Shown here: piece after piece, positions 40,177-48,517 of the stretch
Numbering within the stretch: the stretch's first letter is position 1
How the letters are laid out: each line of letters opens with the position of its first letter
Origin: Streptomyces griseus
GTDB lineage: Bacteria > Actinomycetota > Actinomycetes > Streptomycetales > Streptomycetaceae
Length of the DNA stretch: 64,000 bases
Assembly: GCF_900460065.1 (NCBI RefSeq)
Contig: NZ_UAVD01000041.1
Coordinates: 1-64,000 of the forward strand
Direction of reading: 5' to 3'
Notes under the pieces: generated by a model
What the model was told of the DNA's origin: nothing
Database searches by the model: none
What the model saw: only the letters and a program-made list of their open reading frames with translations
Program-made: the position numbers and the translations under genes

Positions 40177-40737
40177 ATGCGCCCCCTGACCAGGGAAGAG
40201 GTGCGCGACGCGATCGTGAACCTGGACCCGGCCACGAAGAAGGTCCGTCTGCCGGCCCGGTTCGACGACGTCCGATGGCACCGCATCGACTACCTCGGCT
40301 GGAGAGACCTGCGCGCCCCGAAACACGCCTACCTCGTCACCGAGGCCGACGGCCGGGCGCACGGAGTGCTGCTGCGCCAGGCCCCGAACGACGCTGCGCA
40401 CGGTTCGCGCGCGGTGATGTGCGACCTGTGCCGGTTCGCCCGCCGCTTCAACGAGGTGTCGCTGTTCACCGCCCAGCGTCCCTCGCGGGACAAACGCGAA
40501 CGCCTCGACGCGGTCGGTCTCCTCCTGTGCACCGACCTCGACTGCGCGGTGAAGGTGCACGGCAAGCCGGTCCGCGAGGCCGTCGACCGGCCGGTCGACG
40601 AGATCATCGCCTCGCGCCGGGAAGGCCTGCTCTCACGCACGATCGCCTTCGTCCGTTCGGTCGCCGAGCCGCGCCGGGCGGCAGAGCGCAGCGCCTCGGG
40701 AGCCGCCCGCCGTCGGAGGCGCTACGAGGGTCCGTAG
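40177..40737 (+). CDS. FBP-domain (EF-G-binding, FusB-like) protein
   Basis: A 186-residue protein. The C-terminal part has the treble-clef zinc finger of the FBP family: VMCDLCRFARRFNEVSLFTA, then LLLCTDLDCAVKVHG. FusB/FusC relatives bind elongation factor G and free stalled EF-G from ribosomes, giving fusidic acid resistance. Whether this one does so is inference. It starts at the ATG at 40177 with AAGGAG. The 3' end overlaps the convergent WYL gene by 16 bp. The upstream RNHCP genes suggest a translation-related module. Confidence 0.85.
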   Translation: MRPLTREEVRDAIVNLDPATKKVRLPARFDDVRWHRIDYLGWRDLRAPKHAYLVTEADGRAHGVLLRQAPNDAAHGSRAVMCDLCRFARRFNEVSLFTAQRPSRDKRERLDAVGLLLCTDLDCAVKVHGKPVREAVDRPVDEIIASRREGLLSRTIAFVRSVAEPRRAAERSASGAARRRRRYEGP

Positions 40738-41693
40738 CGGGCCGCGAGCGTGACGGCCAGATCGTGCAGGGCGCTGCGCAAGGACTGCGGGGCCAGGGCC
40801 TCCGCATCCGTACCGAGCCGCCACATCGCCCATTCGGCGTGCCGTGCGTCCTGGAAGGTGACCTCCAGCCGTGGCCAGCCGTCCGTGTCGGGATCCTCCG
40901 CGCGGACGGCCAGCACGGTGCCCAGCAGTTCCTCCCGCCGCGCCGGGTTCACCCGCACCAGCGCGGTGACGTGGTCGCCGCCGGCGAGGAACCGCGCGGA
41001 GCGGTCCCGCCAGATCCGGTCCAGGTCGACCCGGTTCGGCCGCTGGGCCGGTTCGGGCAGTTCCTCGGCGGCCAGCATCCGTGACAGCCGGTAGGTGCGG
41101 TCCGCGCCGGATCTCGTGGCCAGCAGATAGCCCCGGTCCCGTACGGTCACCAGGCCGATCGGGTCCACCGTGCGCCACTGCGGGGCCCGGCCATTGGCCG
41201 CGTAGTGAATGCGCAGCTTGCGGCCGGAGAGCACGGCCCGGCGGACCTCGATCATGGTGGTGCCCGGTACCTGATCGGTGACCGTGGGGCGGGAGAGCAG
41301 GTCGGTCTCCGGGTCGACGAGAAACCGCTGGGCCGCGTCGCTCGCCGCGGCCTGATGGCTCTCGGGCAGCGCGTCGAGCACCTTCCGCATCGCCGAGGCG
41401 AGCGCGGGCCCGAGGCCGAACACCTGCTCCCCGCGCCCCGATCCGGCGGCCAGCAGGGCGAGGGTCTCGTCGTGGTTCAGCCCGGTGAGCTCGGTCCGGA
41501 AACCGGGCAGCAGGGCGAAGCCGCCGTGCCTGCCGCGTTCGGCGTAGACCGGGACGCCTGCCGCGGACAGTGCCTCGATGTCGCGCAGCACGGTACGGGT
41601 GGACACCTCCAGCTCACGGGCCAGCGTGTCGGCGGTCAGCCGGCCCCGTTGACGCAACAGCAGTACCAACGAGACCAGTCGGTCGGCGCGCAT
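40722..41693 (-). CDS. WYL-domain transcriptional regulator (YafY type)
   Basis: A 323-residue protein. The N-terminal HTH (RLVSLVLLLRQRGRLTADTLARELEVSTRTVLRDIEAL) is followed by a WYL domain (GRKLRIHYAANGRAPQWRTVDPIGLVTVRDRGYLLA) and a WCX-like C-terminus. It is divergent from a RidA-family gene with a 133-bp spacer holding an inverted repeat, so RidA is a likely target. Confidence 0.93.
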   Translation of the reverse strand: MRADRLVSLVLLLRQRGRLTADTLARELEVSTRTVLRDIEALSAAGVPVYAERGRHGGFALLPGFRTELTGLNHDETLALLAAGSGRGEQVFGLGPALASAMRKVLDALPESHQAAASDAAQRFLVDPETDLLSRPTVTDQVPGTTMIEVRRAVLSGRKLRIHYAANGRAPQWRTVDPIGLVTVRDRGYLLATRSGADRTYRLSRMLAAEELPEPAQRPNRVDLDRIWRDRSARFLAGGDHVTALVRVNPARREELLGTVLAVRAEDPDTDGWPRLEVTFQDARHAEWAMWRLGTDAEALAPQSLRSALHDLAVTLAARYGPS

Positions 41694-41713
41694 ACGGGAA
41701 CGGTAGCGAATAC

Positions 41714-41733
41714 ATGACCAAGGGTGTCGTCAT
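41714..41733. promoter_or_regulatory. Inverted repeat between WYL and RidA genes
   Basis: ATGAC (41714-41718) and GTCAT (41729-41733) flank a 10-bp spacer close to the WYL gene start. It is a plausible operator for the WYL regulator. Confidence 0.4.
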
Positions 41734-41826
41734 TTGTTGGAAGGCTCCCCCTGTAGGACGCCGAGGCCGCCCGGCGACTGGCCGGCAGGCGGATCTCCTT
41801 GTTTCTCCGCATGGAATGGAGCTGAA

Positions 41827-42228
41827 GTGGCACTGGAACGAACGGCCGTGAACCCGGTGACGTGGTCGGTGGACCTGGGGTTCAACCAGGGTGAAGTCGT
41901 TTCCGGGCAGACCCGGACCCTGTACGTCTCGGGGCAGACCGCGATGGGCGACGACGGCGAGCCCCGGCACGACGGGGACATGGCGGCGCAGTTGGCGCTG
42001 AGCGCCGACAACCTGGAGGCCGTGCTGAGCGAGGCGGGCATGTCCCTTGCGAACCTCGTCCGCCTCAACGTCTACACCACGGACGTCGATCTGCTGCTCC
42101 GGCACTACGGCGCGCTGGTGGGGCGGCTGAGCGCGGCCGAAGTGGCGCCGGCCAGCACTCTGCTCGGGGTGACGCGCCTGGCGGTCCCCGGCCAGTTGGT
42201 CGAGCTCGAGGGCACCGCCGTCGCGTGA
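41827..42228 (+). CDS. RidA-family (enamine/imine deaminase-like) protein
   Basis: A 133-residue protein of the YjgF/RidA fold (TLYVSGQTAMGDDGEPRHDGD, NLVRLNVYTTDVDLL, PASTLLGVTRLAVPGQLVELEGTAV). RidA proteins hydrolyse reactive 2-aminoacrylate-type enamines from PLP enzymes. The catalytic Arg of canonical RidA (in the R-NC type motif) is not clear here, so it may be a divergent subfamily. It starts at GTG 41827 with GGAG five bases upstream. Confidence 0.88.
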   Translation: MALERTAVNPVTWSVDLGFNQGEVVSGQTRTLYVSGQTAMGDDGEPRHDGDMAAQLALSADNLEAVLSEAGMSLANLVRLNVYTTDVDLLLRHYGALVGRLSAAEVAPASTLLGVTRLAVPGQLVELEGTAVA

Positions 42229-42280
42229 GGCGGCCTCGCCTCCCGTGCCCTTCCGTCGCCCGAACCGGCGGGAACGGCAC

Positions 42281-42350
42281 GGGGGTGGTGAGGCACGGGT
42301 TGGTGGGGCACGGGCGTGGGGAGGAGCGGGGGTGGTGGGGCACGGGCGGG
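42281..42350 (+). repeat. G-rich direct repeats downstream of RidA
   Basis: Two copies of a GGGGGTGGTGRGGCACGGG unit (42281-42299 and 42328-42346) with a shorter TTGGTGGGGCACGGG copy between them. The run of G tracts could form G-quadruplex structure. The remaining spacer to 42484 has no gene. Confidence 0.6.
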
Positions 42351-42484
42351 CCGAGCGGTGACGGGTGGCGATCCGCTCTCCGGTGCTCCGCGTCGCGGAC
42401 GCCGAGGGGTACCGCGCCGCCGCCCGGTCGCGCCCGTCCGCGCCGGACGCGCTTCGGGTGCGCTCCCCTCAATTGCCTTTCCTT

Positions 42485-42518
42485 CCCCGCCCGGAGCGCG
42501 TTAGCGTTCCGGGCGGGG
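42485..42518. promoter_or_regulatory. 11-bp inverted repeat upstream of the MFS leader ORF
   Basis: CCCCGCCCGGA (42485-42495) and its complement (42508-42518) flank a 12-nt spacer containing GCGTTAGCG. It is either an operator for the exporter or a RidA terminator. Confidence 0.45.
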
Positions 42519-42544
42519 AGTGACCCCACCAGGAGCGGAGGGAC

Positions 42545-42571
42545 ATGCCCGGTCGTCCGAGCGCGCGCTGA
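42545..42571 (+). CDS. Candidate 8-residue leader peptide upstream of the MFS exporter
   Basis: ATG 42545 opens MPGRPSAR and ends in TGA at 42569-42571, behind a strong ribosome site (AGGAGCGGAGGGAC). It lies 136 nt before the exporter start, consistent with ribosome-mediated control of the exporter. There is no direct evidence of translation. Confidence 0.45.
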   Translation: MPGRPSAR

Positions 42572-42707
42572 CGTCGTAGCCAAGATCGGCCCGTCATCGC
42601 GTGCTGCCCTTGTGGTCGCGGCACGGCGAGCCCTTTCCCGCCCGATGCCCGGGTGCGCCTCCGTGCGCCGGCCGCGGGTCTCGTGCCCGGCGACCCCAGA
42701 GGTTCCT

Positions 42708-44033
42708 GTGCGGCCCTTCTCCCCTTCTCCTTCCTCCCCCACCCCTCCCTCCGACGTACCCGCTTCCGGTACGACCGCGCCGTCGGGCCTGCGGCGCGAC
42801 GCCGACTTCCGCAGGCTCTGGGCGGGGCAGACGGCCTCTCAGCTCGGCGAACACACGACGCTCGTCGTACTGCCGATCTTCGCCGTCCTGACGCTCGACG
42901 CGGGCGCGGGCCAGTTGGGTGTCCTCCGCGCCGTGGGGCAGGCGCCGATCCTGCTGCTCTCGCTCCTCGCGGGCGCCTGGGTGGACCGGTGGCGGGCCCG
43001 TACGGTGATGGTGCTCACCGACGCCGGGCGTGCCGTGGTCCTGGGCGCGGCGGTCGCTGCCGGGCTCCTCGGACTGCTCGGCCTGCCCGCGCTGTTCGTG
43101 GTGGCGTTCACCGTCGGAGCCCTGTCGGTCCTCTTCGACGTGGCGTACCAGGCGTCCCTCGTACGTAGGGTGCGGAGCGATCAACTCGTGCGGGGCAACA
43201 GTGCGTTGGAGGGCAGCCGGTCGGCGGCGCAGATCGGCGGCCCCGCGCTCGGCGGAGCGTTGGTGTCGCTGCTGTCGGCTCCGGTCGCCGTGGCCGCCGG
43301 AGCGCTGTTCTTCGCGGTGTCGTTCGGGTCCCTGAGCCGGATCCGCCGCCCGGAGGCCGTGCCCGGGCGCGTGGGCCCGGTAGCGGAGCGCGCGTCCCCG
43401 GTCAGGCGTCGGATCCGGGAGGGGATTCGTTTCGTGGCCGAGAACGCCTGGCTGCGGGCCGTGTGCCTCGCCTCTGCCGCCTTCCAGCTGTCCTTCGCGG
43501 CCACGATGACCGCCTATCTGGTCTTCCTCCCGCACGAACTGCGGCTGACGGGCGTCGCCGTCGGCCTCGCCCTCGCGGCGACCGGTCCGGGCGCGCTCCT
43601 GGGTTCGGTCCTGGCCGCACGGCTGCCGGGCCGGTTCGGCCACGGTGTGGTGCTCGTCTCCGCCGCGATGCTGGGCAACGGTGCGCTGCTGTGCGTACCG
43701 GCCCTGCGCGGTTCCTCGACCGCGACGGTCCTCGCGCTCGTCGCCGTCAACTTCGTGTTCGGGACGTTCAGCCAGTTGGTGAACGTCACGGTCATGTCGG
43801 TGCGGCAGGCCGTCACACCGGACGGGATGCAGGGTCGCGCGGCGGCGACGATCACCTTCGTCGGGATGGGGTTCACCCCGCTCGGCTCGCTGCTCGGCGG
43901 CCTCCTCGCCGAGGGCTGGGGTCCCCGCACCGGTCTCCTGGTGTCGGCCGCGGGCATGATGCTGTCGCCGGTCCTGATGGCCGTGTCACCGCTCGCGCGC
44001 CTGGGCCGGGTGCTCCCGGCCCCGCGGGCGTGA
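42708..44033 (+). CDS. MFS exporter (EntS-like, 12 membrane segments)
   Basis: A 441-residue protein with 12 hydrophobic segments. It has DFRRLWAGQTASQLGEHTTLVVLPIFAV at the start, GAWVDRWRARTVMV in the cytoplasmic loop and SLLGGLLAEGWGPRTGLLVSA near the end. It resembles siderophore or drug exporters. The ORF is open back to 42225, but that extension is Arg/Pro-rich with no family similarity. GTG 42708 with AGAGG five bases upstream fits the family start. Confidence 0.9.
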   Translation: MRPFSPSPSSPTPPSDVPASGTTAPSGLRRDADFRRLWAGQTASQLGEHTTLVVLPIFAVLTLDAGAGQLGVLRAVGQAPILLLSLLAGAWVDRWRARTVMVLTDAGRAVVLGAAVAAGLLGLLGLPALFVVAFTVGALSVLFDVAYQASLVRRVRSDQLVRGNSALEGSRSAAQIGGPALGGALVSLLSAPVAVAAGALFFAVSFGSLSRIRRPEAVPGRVGPVAERASPVRRRIREGIRFVAENAWLRAVCLASAAFQLSFAATMTAYLVFLPHELRLTGVAVGLALAATGPGALLGSVLAARLPGRFGHGVVLVSAAMLGNGALLCVPALRGSSTATVLALVAVNFVFGTFSQLVNVTVMSVRQAVTPDGMQGRAAATITFVGMGFTPLGSLLGGLLAEGWGPRTGLLVSAAGMMLSPVLMAVSPLARLGRVLPAPRA

Positions 44034-44051
44034 GGCTCTCCTCCGGCGGGG

Positions 44052-44615
44052 TCAGGCCGGGGCGTACCGCTGCAGGGTGATCCCGCTGCGGAACTCCCTC
44101 GATTCCAGGAGCCGCAGCCGGGGGAGCTCGTAGCCGTCGGGGAAGAGACGCCGGCCGCGCCCCTGGACGGCCGGGTGGACGAAGAGGCGGTACTCGTCGA
44201 CCGCACCGGCCGCGATCAGCGCATGGGCCAGGGTGATGCTGCCGGTGAGGACGATGTCCTTGCCGCCCTCCTCGGCCTTGAGCCGGCGGACCTCCTCGAC
44301 GGGGTCGCCCGTGAGCACCGTCGCGTTCCGCCACCCGGGGTCGGTGAGGGTGCCGGAGACGACGTACTTGGGCACTTGGTCGAGGTAGGCGGCGATGCCC
44401 GTGGGGTCATCGGTCTGCAGCGGCCAGTAGCCGCGGAAGTCCTCGAAGGTCCGCCGCCCCAGGAGCAGTGCGTCGGCGCGGGCGTCCTGCCGGTGGCTCT
44501 CCTCCAGGACGTCGCTCATGTCCACGCCCGGCTGCCCCTGGGGATCGAACCAGTCCGTGATCATCTCGATCGAGCCGTCGACGGTGATGTTCTGCGTGAT
44601 CGCCAGGGTGCGCAT
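44052..44615 (-). CDS. Dihydrofolate reductase-family (RibD C-terminal-like) protein
   Basis: A 187-residue protein (MRTLAITQNITVDGSIE, ADALLLGRRTFEDFRGYWP, DIVLTGSITLAHALIAAGAVDEYRLFVHP). The family uses NADPH, and substrates are usually unknown. It starts at the ATG at 44615 with GGGAGAG upstream. The 3' end faces the MFS gene 18 bp away. Confidence 0.92.
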   Translation of the reverse strand: MRTLAITQNITVDGSIEMITDWFDPQGQPGVDMSDVLEESHRQDARADALLLGRRTFEDFRGYWPLQTDDPTGIAAYLDQVPKYVVSGTLTDPGWRNATVLTGDPVEEVRRLKAEEGGKDIVLTGSITLAHALIAAGAVDEYRLFVHPAVQGRGRRLFPDGYELPRLRLLESREFRSGITLQRYAPA

Positions 44616-44817
44616 GCCGCTCTCTCCCGTGCCTCGACGCCTACGCTCCCGGTGCCGGGCGCGTGCGTTCTCCTCCTGATGGGCTCCGTCGGTCCCGGTG
44701 ACCCGTCGGTGAGCCGCGAACCGCCGCCGGGCTCGGCCGCTCCGGCGGGACGGGCAGGGGCCGGCCACCCGGAATTGGCCTTGGCCCGCCTCCGCACCGA
44801 CAATCTACGGTCGCCCC

Positions 44818-45639
44818 ATGAGGATTCGTATCGTCGACGCGTTCACCGACCGCCCCTTCTCCGGAAACCCCGCCGGCGTGCTCCTGCTGGAGGGCTCCGC
44901 GTTCCCTGCAGACGCGCGTCTGCAGGAGATCGCCACCGAGGTCAACCTCTCCGAGACGGCGTTCGCCCACCCGCTGCCTCCGGGCGGCACGGCCGACTGG
45001 GCGCTGCGCTGGTTCACTCCGGCCACCGAGGTGGACATGTGCGGGCACGCGACGCTCGCCACCGCCCATGTCCTGCACACCACCGATCTGGCCACGGGTC
45101 CGGTGCGCTTCGCCGCGCGCTGCGGGATCCTGACCGCGACCGCGCACCCGGACGGCTCCCTGACCCTCGATTTCCCCACCTCACCGCTGACCGAGGAGCC
45201 GGTGCCCTACGGCCTGGCCGACGCCCTCGGGGCGGACCCCGTCTCGGTGCACGACACCGGTGAGCACATCGGGGACCTGCTCGTCGAGCTCCGCGACGAG
45301 GCGGCCGTGCGGGCGCTCGCGCCGGACTTCGCCGCGCTGGTGTCCCACTCCCGGCGCGGTGTCATCGCCACCGCCGCGGCCGAGGACCCCGCCCGGGGAT
45401 ACGACTACGTCTCGCGTGGCTTCTTCCCGGGTGTCGGCATCGACGAGGACCCGGTCACCGGCAGCGCCCACACCGCGCTGGCCCCCTTCTGGTCGGCCCG
45501 CCTCGGGCGTGACGACCTCACCGGCCTCCAGGCTTCCGCCCGCTCGGGGCTGGTCCGTACCGCGCTGCGCGGCGAGCGCACCCTGCTGACCGGTACGGCG
45601 GTCACGGTGATCGACGGCGAGTTGCTCACCACGTTCTGA
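44818..45639 (+). CDS. PhzF-family isomerase-like protein
   Basis: A 273-residue protein with the two-domain PhzF fold. The catalytic Glu lies in NLSETAF (residue 46), followed by DMCGHATLATAH and GIDEDPVTGSAH. The family isomerises or epimerises small metabolites, and no phenazine genes are nearby. There is no Shine-Dalgarno. TACGGT (44806-44811) is six bases before the ATG, which fits leaderless expression. Confidence 0.92.
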   Translation: MRIRIVDAFTDRPFSGNPAGVLLLEGSAFPADARLQEIATEVNLSETAFAHPLPPGGTADWALRWFTPATEVDMCGHATLATAHVLHTTDLATGPVRFAARCGILTATAHPDGSLTLDFPTSPLTEEPVPYGLADALGADPVSVHDTGEHIGDLLVELRDEAAVRALAPDFAALVSHSRRGVIATAAAEDPARGYDYVSRGFFPGVGIDEDPVTGSAHTALAPFWSARLGRDDLTGLQASARSGLVRTALRGERTLLTGTAVTVIDGELLTTF

Positions 45640-45652
45640 CAGCCCGCCGGGG

Positions 45653-45680
45653 TGCGCGGGGCCCTTCGCGGGCCGCGCGC
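45653..45680. terminator. GC-rich hairpin between convergent PhzF and CPBP genes
   Basis: GGCCC-TTCGC-GGGCC with further GC pairing outside it lies between the two stop codons. It is shorter than the other terminators here. Confidence 0.5.
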
Positions 45681-45706
45681 CCCCCATCGTCCCGGCAGCG
45701 CGGCGC

Positions 45707-46531
45707 TCAGGGCGTCGGCAGCCAGTCGACCCGGCCCGCGAGCAGCGCGTATCCGACGAACGCGCCGATGTCCAGCAGTGCGTGCGCGACGACCAGCGGA
45801 CCCACCCGGCCCCAGCGCCGGTAGAGCAGGACGAACACGACGCCCATCACCACGTTGCCGATGAAGCCGCCGATGCCCTGATACAGGTGGTAGGACCCGC
45901 GCAGCACGGAGCTGGCCACCAGCGCGGCCATCGGCGTCCAGCCCAGCTGTCCGAGCCTGCGCAGCAGATAGCCGACGACGATGACCTCCTCCACCACGGA
46001 GTTCTGGATCGCCGAGAGGATCAGTACGGGGAACTTCCACCAGACGTCGGGCAGGGACTCGGGGACGACCGTCAGGTTGAACCCGGTGGCGCGGGCCACC
46101 AGATAGAAGGCGAGGCCGGCGCTGCCGATGCCGGCCGCCACGAGGGTTCCGCGGCCGAGGTCGAACGAGGGCTTCGTGCGGTCGAATCCGATGGACCGCA
46201 GGCCCGCTCCTTCCCGGATCAGCAGATGCGCGACCAGCGCGACCGGCACCAGAGCCGTTGCGATCCCGAACATTTGCCATGACAGATCAAGCCATGGGCG
46301 GTCCGGAGCGTACGAGCCGTTGAGCGTCGCGGCCTGGTCCTTCAAACCCCCTGGTTTCGTCAGTGATCCGACAAAACTGATAAGGGAGGACACCGCGCTG
46401 GCGCCCAGCGAGAGCGCCAGGACCAGCAGCACCTCGGACCGCAAGATCCTTCGTGACACGGCCTCTTGAGGAAAAGAATCAGCCACGCGCCCGGCCTCCA
46501 CCTGTCCACCTGCCTTTTGTTCTGCAATCAC
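45707..46531 (-). CDS. CPBP (CAAX/Abi) family intramembrane metalloprotease
   Basis: A 274-residue membrane protein with about seven to eight hydrophobic segments. Family motifs are EEVIVVGYLLRRL, RGSYHLYQG and HALLDIGAF, which supply the Glu-Glu, His and His/Asp residues of the membrane active site. Roles range from prenyl-protein processing to bacteriocin immunity. Start GTG 46531. Confidence 0.92.
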   Translation of the reverse strand: MIAEQKAGGQVEAGRVADSFPQEAVSRRILRSEVLLVLALSLGASAVSSLISFVGSLTKPGGLKDQAATLNGSYAPDRPWLDLSWQMFGIATALVPVALVAHLLIREGAGLRSIGFDRTKPSFDLGRGTLVAAGIGSAGLAFYLVARATGFNLTVVPESLPDVWWKFPVLILSAIQNSVVEEVIVVGYLLRRLGQLGWTPMAALVASSVLRGSYHLYQGIGGFIGNVVMGVVFVLLYRRWGRVGPLVVAHALLDIGAFVGYALLAGRVDWLPTP

Positions 46532-46597
46532 GTCTCATCCCACCGACCGCCGCACTAGGGTCTCGAATAGAGGTACGAAGATCATGCGCGACAGGCC

Positions 46598-46638
46598 GGG
46601 GGACGACCACCATCACCGATGGGGCGGTCCCCCTTTTT
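46598..46638 (+). promoter_or_regulatory. Terminator-like hairpin with U-tract in the 5' region of the VWA gene
   Basis: GGGGGAC (46598-46604) pairs with GTCCCCC (46627-46633) around an inner CCATC-ACC-GATGG stem, followed by TTTTT (46634-46638). No plus-strand gene ends nearby, so it probably lies in the leader of the next gene, as an attenuator. Confidence 0.5.
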
Positions 46639-46672
46639 CCTTGTTCCGTCCTCAACGAGGGGCACCACCGAC

Positions 46673-48463
46673 ATGGGACGTCATAGCTTGCCCGACAGCC
46701 GCGCGGCGGAAGGACGCCGGGACCGTCCGAGCCCCCGGCGACGGCGTCGTACGGTCGTCATCGCCACCCTCCTCGTCCTCACCGTGGCGACCGGGACGGC
46801 CGTGGCGGCCAAGGCCGGCCTGCTGTCGTTCTCCCGGTCCTGCGAGGAGTCCACCGTACGGCTGTCCGTGGTGGCCTCCCCGGACATCGCCCCGGCCGTG
46901 CGCTCCATAGCCGAGCGGGCCCCCGCCGAGGAGATGAGGGCCGACGGCCGCTGTCTCGTCGTGGAGGTGCTGGCCCGCGATGCGCACAAGGTCGCCGAAT
47001 CCCTCGCGGCGGGGGACGAGAAGCCCGACTTCCAGGTCTGGCTGCCCGACTCCGAACTGTGGCTGGAGCGGGCCAAGGGACTGGGCGAGGGCGTTCCCGT
47101 CTCCCCGTCCGACTCGGTGGCCTCCTCCCCCGTGGCCCTGGCCGTGGTGCCGTCGGCTTCCCGGAAGCTCGGCTGGCCCGAGAAGACCTACTCCTGGTCC
47201 GCGTTGGTCGCGGAGCTCGGTGCCGACCGGGTGCGTCTCGGCGCGGCGGACCCGGCGCGCAGCGCCACCGGACTGCTGGCGCTCGCCGGCATCGGCGCCT
47301 CGTCGGCACGGCAGGGCGGGGACAGCGACACCCGGGTCGCCCAGACCGCGAAGGCCCTCGCCGAGCGGATGTCGGACGGGGACGCCCAGGTGCTGGGGAC
47401 CCTGGCGCGGAGCACCTCAGGAGCGGAGGAGGGCAATCCGAAGCGGAACCAGGCGGTCCTGGTCTCCGAGCAGGCGGCCTTCGCGCACAACGCGGAGGCG
47501 ACCGGCGGCGGTGAGCTGGACCTCTTCTACCCGCGGGACGGCGCTCCGCTGCTGGACTACCCGTACACCCTGGTCAACGAGGCGGACCTCAGCGTCGCGG
47601 AGTCCCGGGCGGCCCTGCGCTTCATGACCCTGCTGGGTGACCGGGACGCCCGGGCCGTCTTCGCCGAGCACGGCTTCCGGGCCGGCGACGGGAGCGCGGA
47701 GGACTCCCTCGTCGCCGCGGCCGGCGGAAGGAAGCCGCAGCCGTACGCCACGCCGGCCGCCGAGGCGCCCTCGGCGAAGGAGCTCCGGGAGACGCTCGGG
47801 ATGTGGACGATCACCGTGCAGAGCGCCCGGCTGACCACCGTGGTCGACGCCTCGGGGTCCATGGCGACACCGGTCCCGGGGCGGGGCCAGTCACGGATGG
47901 ACGTCACCAAGGAGTCGTTGATCCAGGCGCTGGAGCAGTTCACCCCGAACGACGAGATCGGGCTGTGGGAGTTCGCCACCACGCTGGACGGCGACAGGGA
48001 CTACCGGCGGCTCATGCCGACGAAGCGGCTCGGCGACCCGGCCGAGGGCGGCGGGACCCACCGGGAGGAGCTCACGGCCGCCTTCGCGGGGCTGCGGCCG
48101 GTGCCCGGTGGTGCGACGGGGCTGTACGACACCACGCTGGCCTCGTACAAGGAAGCCCGGTCGACGTTCGTGAAGGGCAAGTTCAACGCCCTGGTGATCC
48201 TCACCGACGGCTCCAACCAGGACGATCGGAGCATCTCGCGGAGCGGACTCGTCGCGGAGCTCAAGGCGCTGCGCGACCCGGAGCGCCCGGTCCCCGTCAT
48301 CGCCATCGCGGTGGGCCCGGACGCGGACCGCGACGAGGTCGCCGAGATCGCGCGGGTCACCGGCGGCGACGGCTACGAGGTGAGCGACCCGGCCGAGATC
48401 CGTGCGGTGATCCTCCAGGCCATCATGGCGGCCGGGCAGAACGGGCTCGTCGCACAGGAGTGA
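46673..48463 (+). CDS. Extracytoplasmic substrate-binding/VWA-domain protein
   Basis: A 596-residue protein. A basic N-terminus and one hydrophobic segment (VVIATLLVLTVATGTAVAA, residues ~28-46) indicate secretion or membrane anchoring. A periplasmic-binding-like region (RLSVVASPDIAPAVRSIAERAPAEE onward) is followed by a C-terminal von Willebrand A domain with the MIDAS motif DASGSM at about residue 398 and LVILTDGSN later. It probably binds a ligand or matrix partner in a metal-dependent way. It starts at the ATG at 46673. Confidence 0.9.
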   Translation: MGRHSLPDSRAAEGRRDRPSPRRRRRTVVIATLLVLTVATGTAVAAKAGLLSFSRSCEESTVRLSVVASPDIAPAVRSIAERAPAEEMRADGRCLVVEVLARDAHKVAESLAAGDEKPDFQVWLPDSELWLERAKGLGEGVPVSPSDSVASSPVALAVVPSASRKLGWPEKTYSWSALVAELGADRVRLGAADPARSATGLLALAGIGASSARQGGDSDTRVAQTAKALAERMSDGDAQVLGTLARSTSGAEEGNPKRNQAVLVSEQAAFAHNAEATGGGELDLFYPRDGAPLLDYPYTLVNEADLSVAESRAALRFMTLLGDRDARAVFAEHGFRAGDGSAEDSLVAAAGGRKPQPYATPAAEAPSAKELRETLGMWTITVQSARLTTVVDASGSMATPVPGRGQSRMDVTKESLIQALEQFTPNDEIGLWEFATTLDGDRDYRRLMPTKRLGDPAEGGGTHREELTAAFAGLRPVPGGATGLYDTTLASYKEARSTFVKGKFNALVILTDGSNQDDRSISRSGLVAELKALRDPERPVPVIAIAVGPDADRDEVAEIARVTGGDGYEVSDPAEIRAVILQAIMAAGQNGLVAQE

Positions 48464-48466
48464 CCG

Positions 48467-48512
48467 CCCGGGAGGCCGGCGCCGGTCCGGTGACCGGCGC
48501 CGGCCTCCCGGG
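48467..48512. terminator. 20-bp perfect hairpin terminator between convergent genes
   Basis: Arms 48467-48486 and 48493-48512 are exact complements with a 6-nt loop, starting three bases after the VWA stop and ending just before the GCS2 stop. Confidence 0.9.
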
Positions 48513-48517
48513 AGCCG

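Noticed and set aside
42225..42707. N-terminal extension of the MFS ORF
   Set aside because: The extra ~160 residues are Arg/Pro-rich with no similarity to transporters, and a good start and ribosome site exist at 42708.
44818..45639. Phenazine biosynthesis
   Set aside because: A lone PhzF-fold gene without other phz genes does not support a phenazine pathway.
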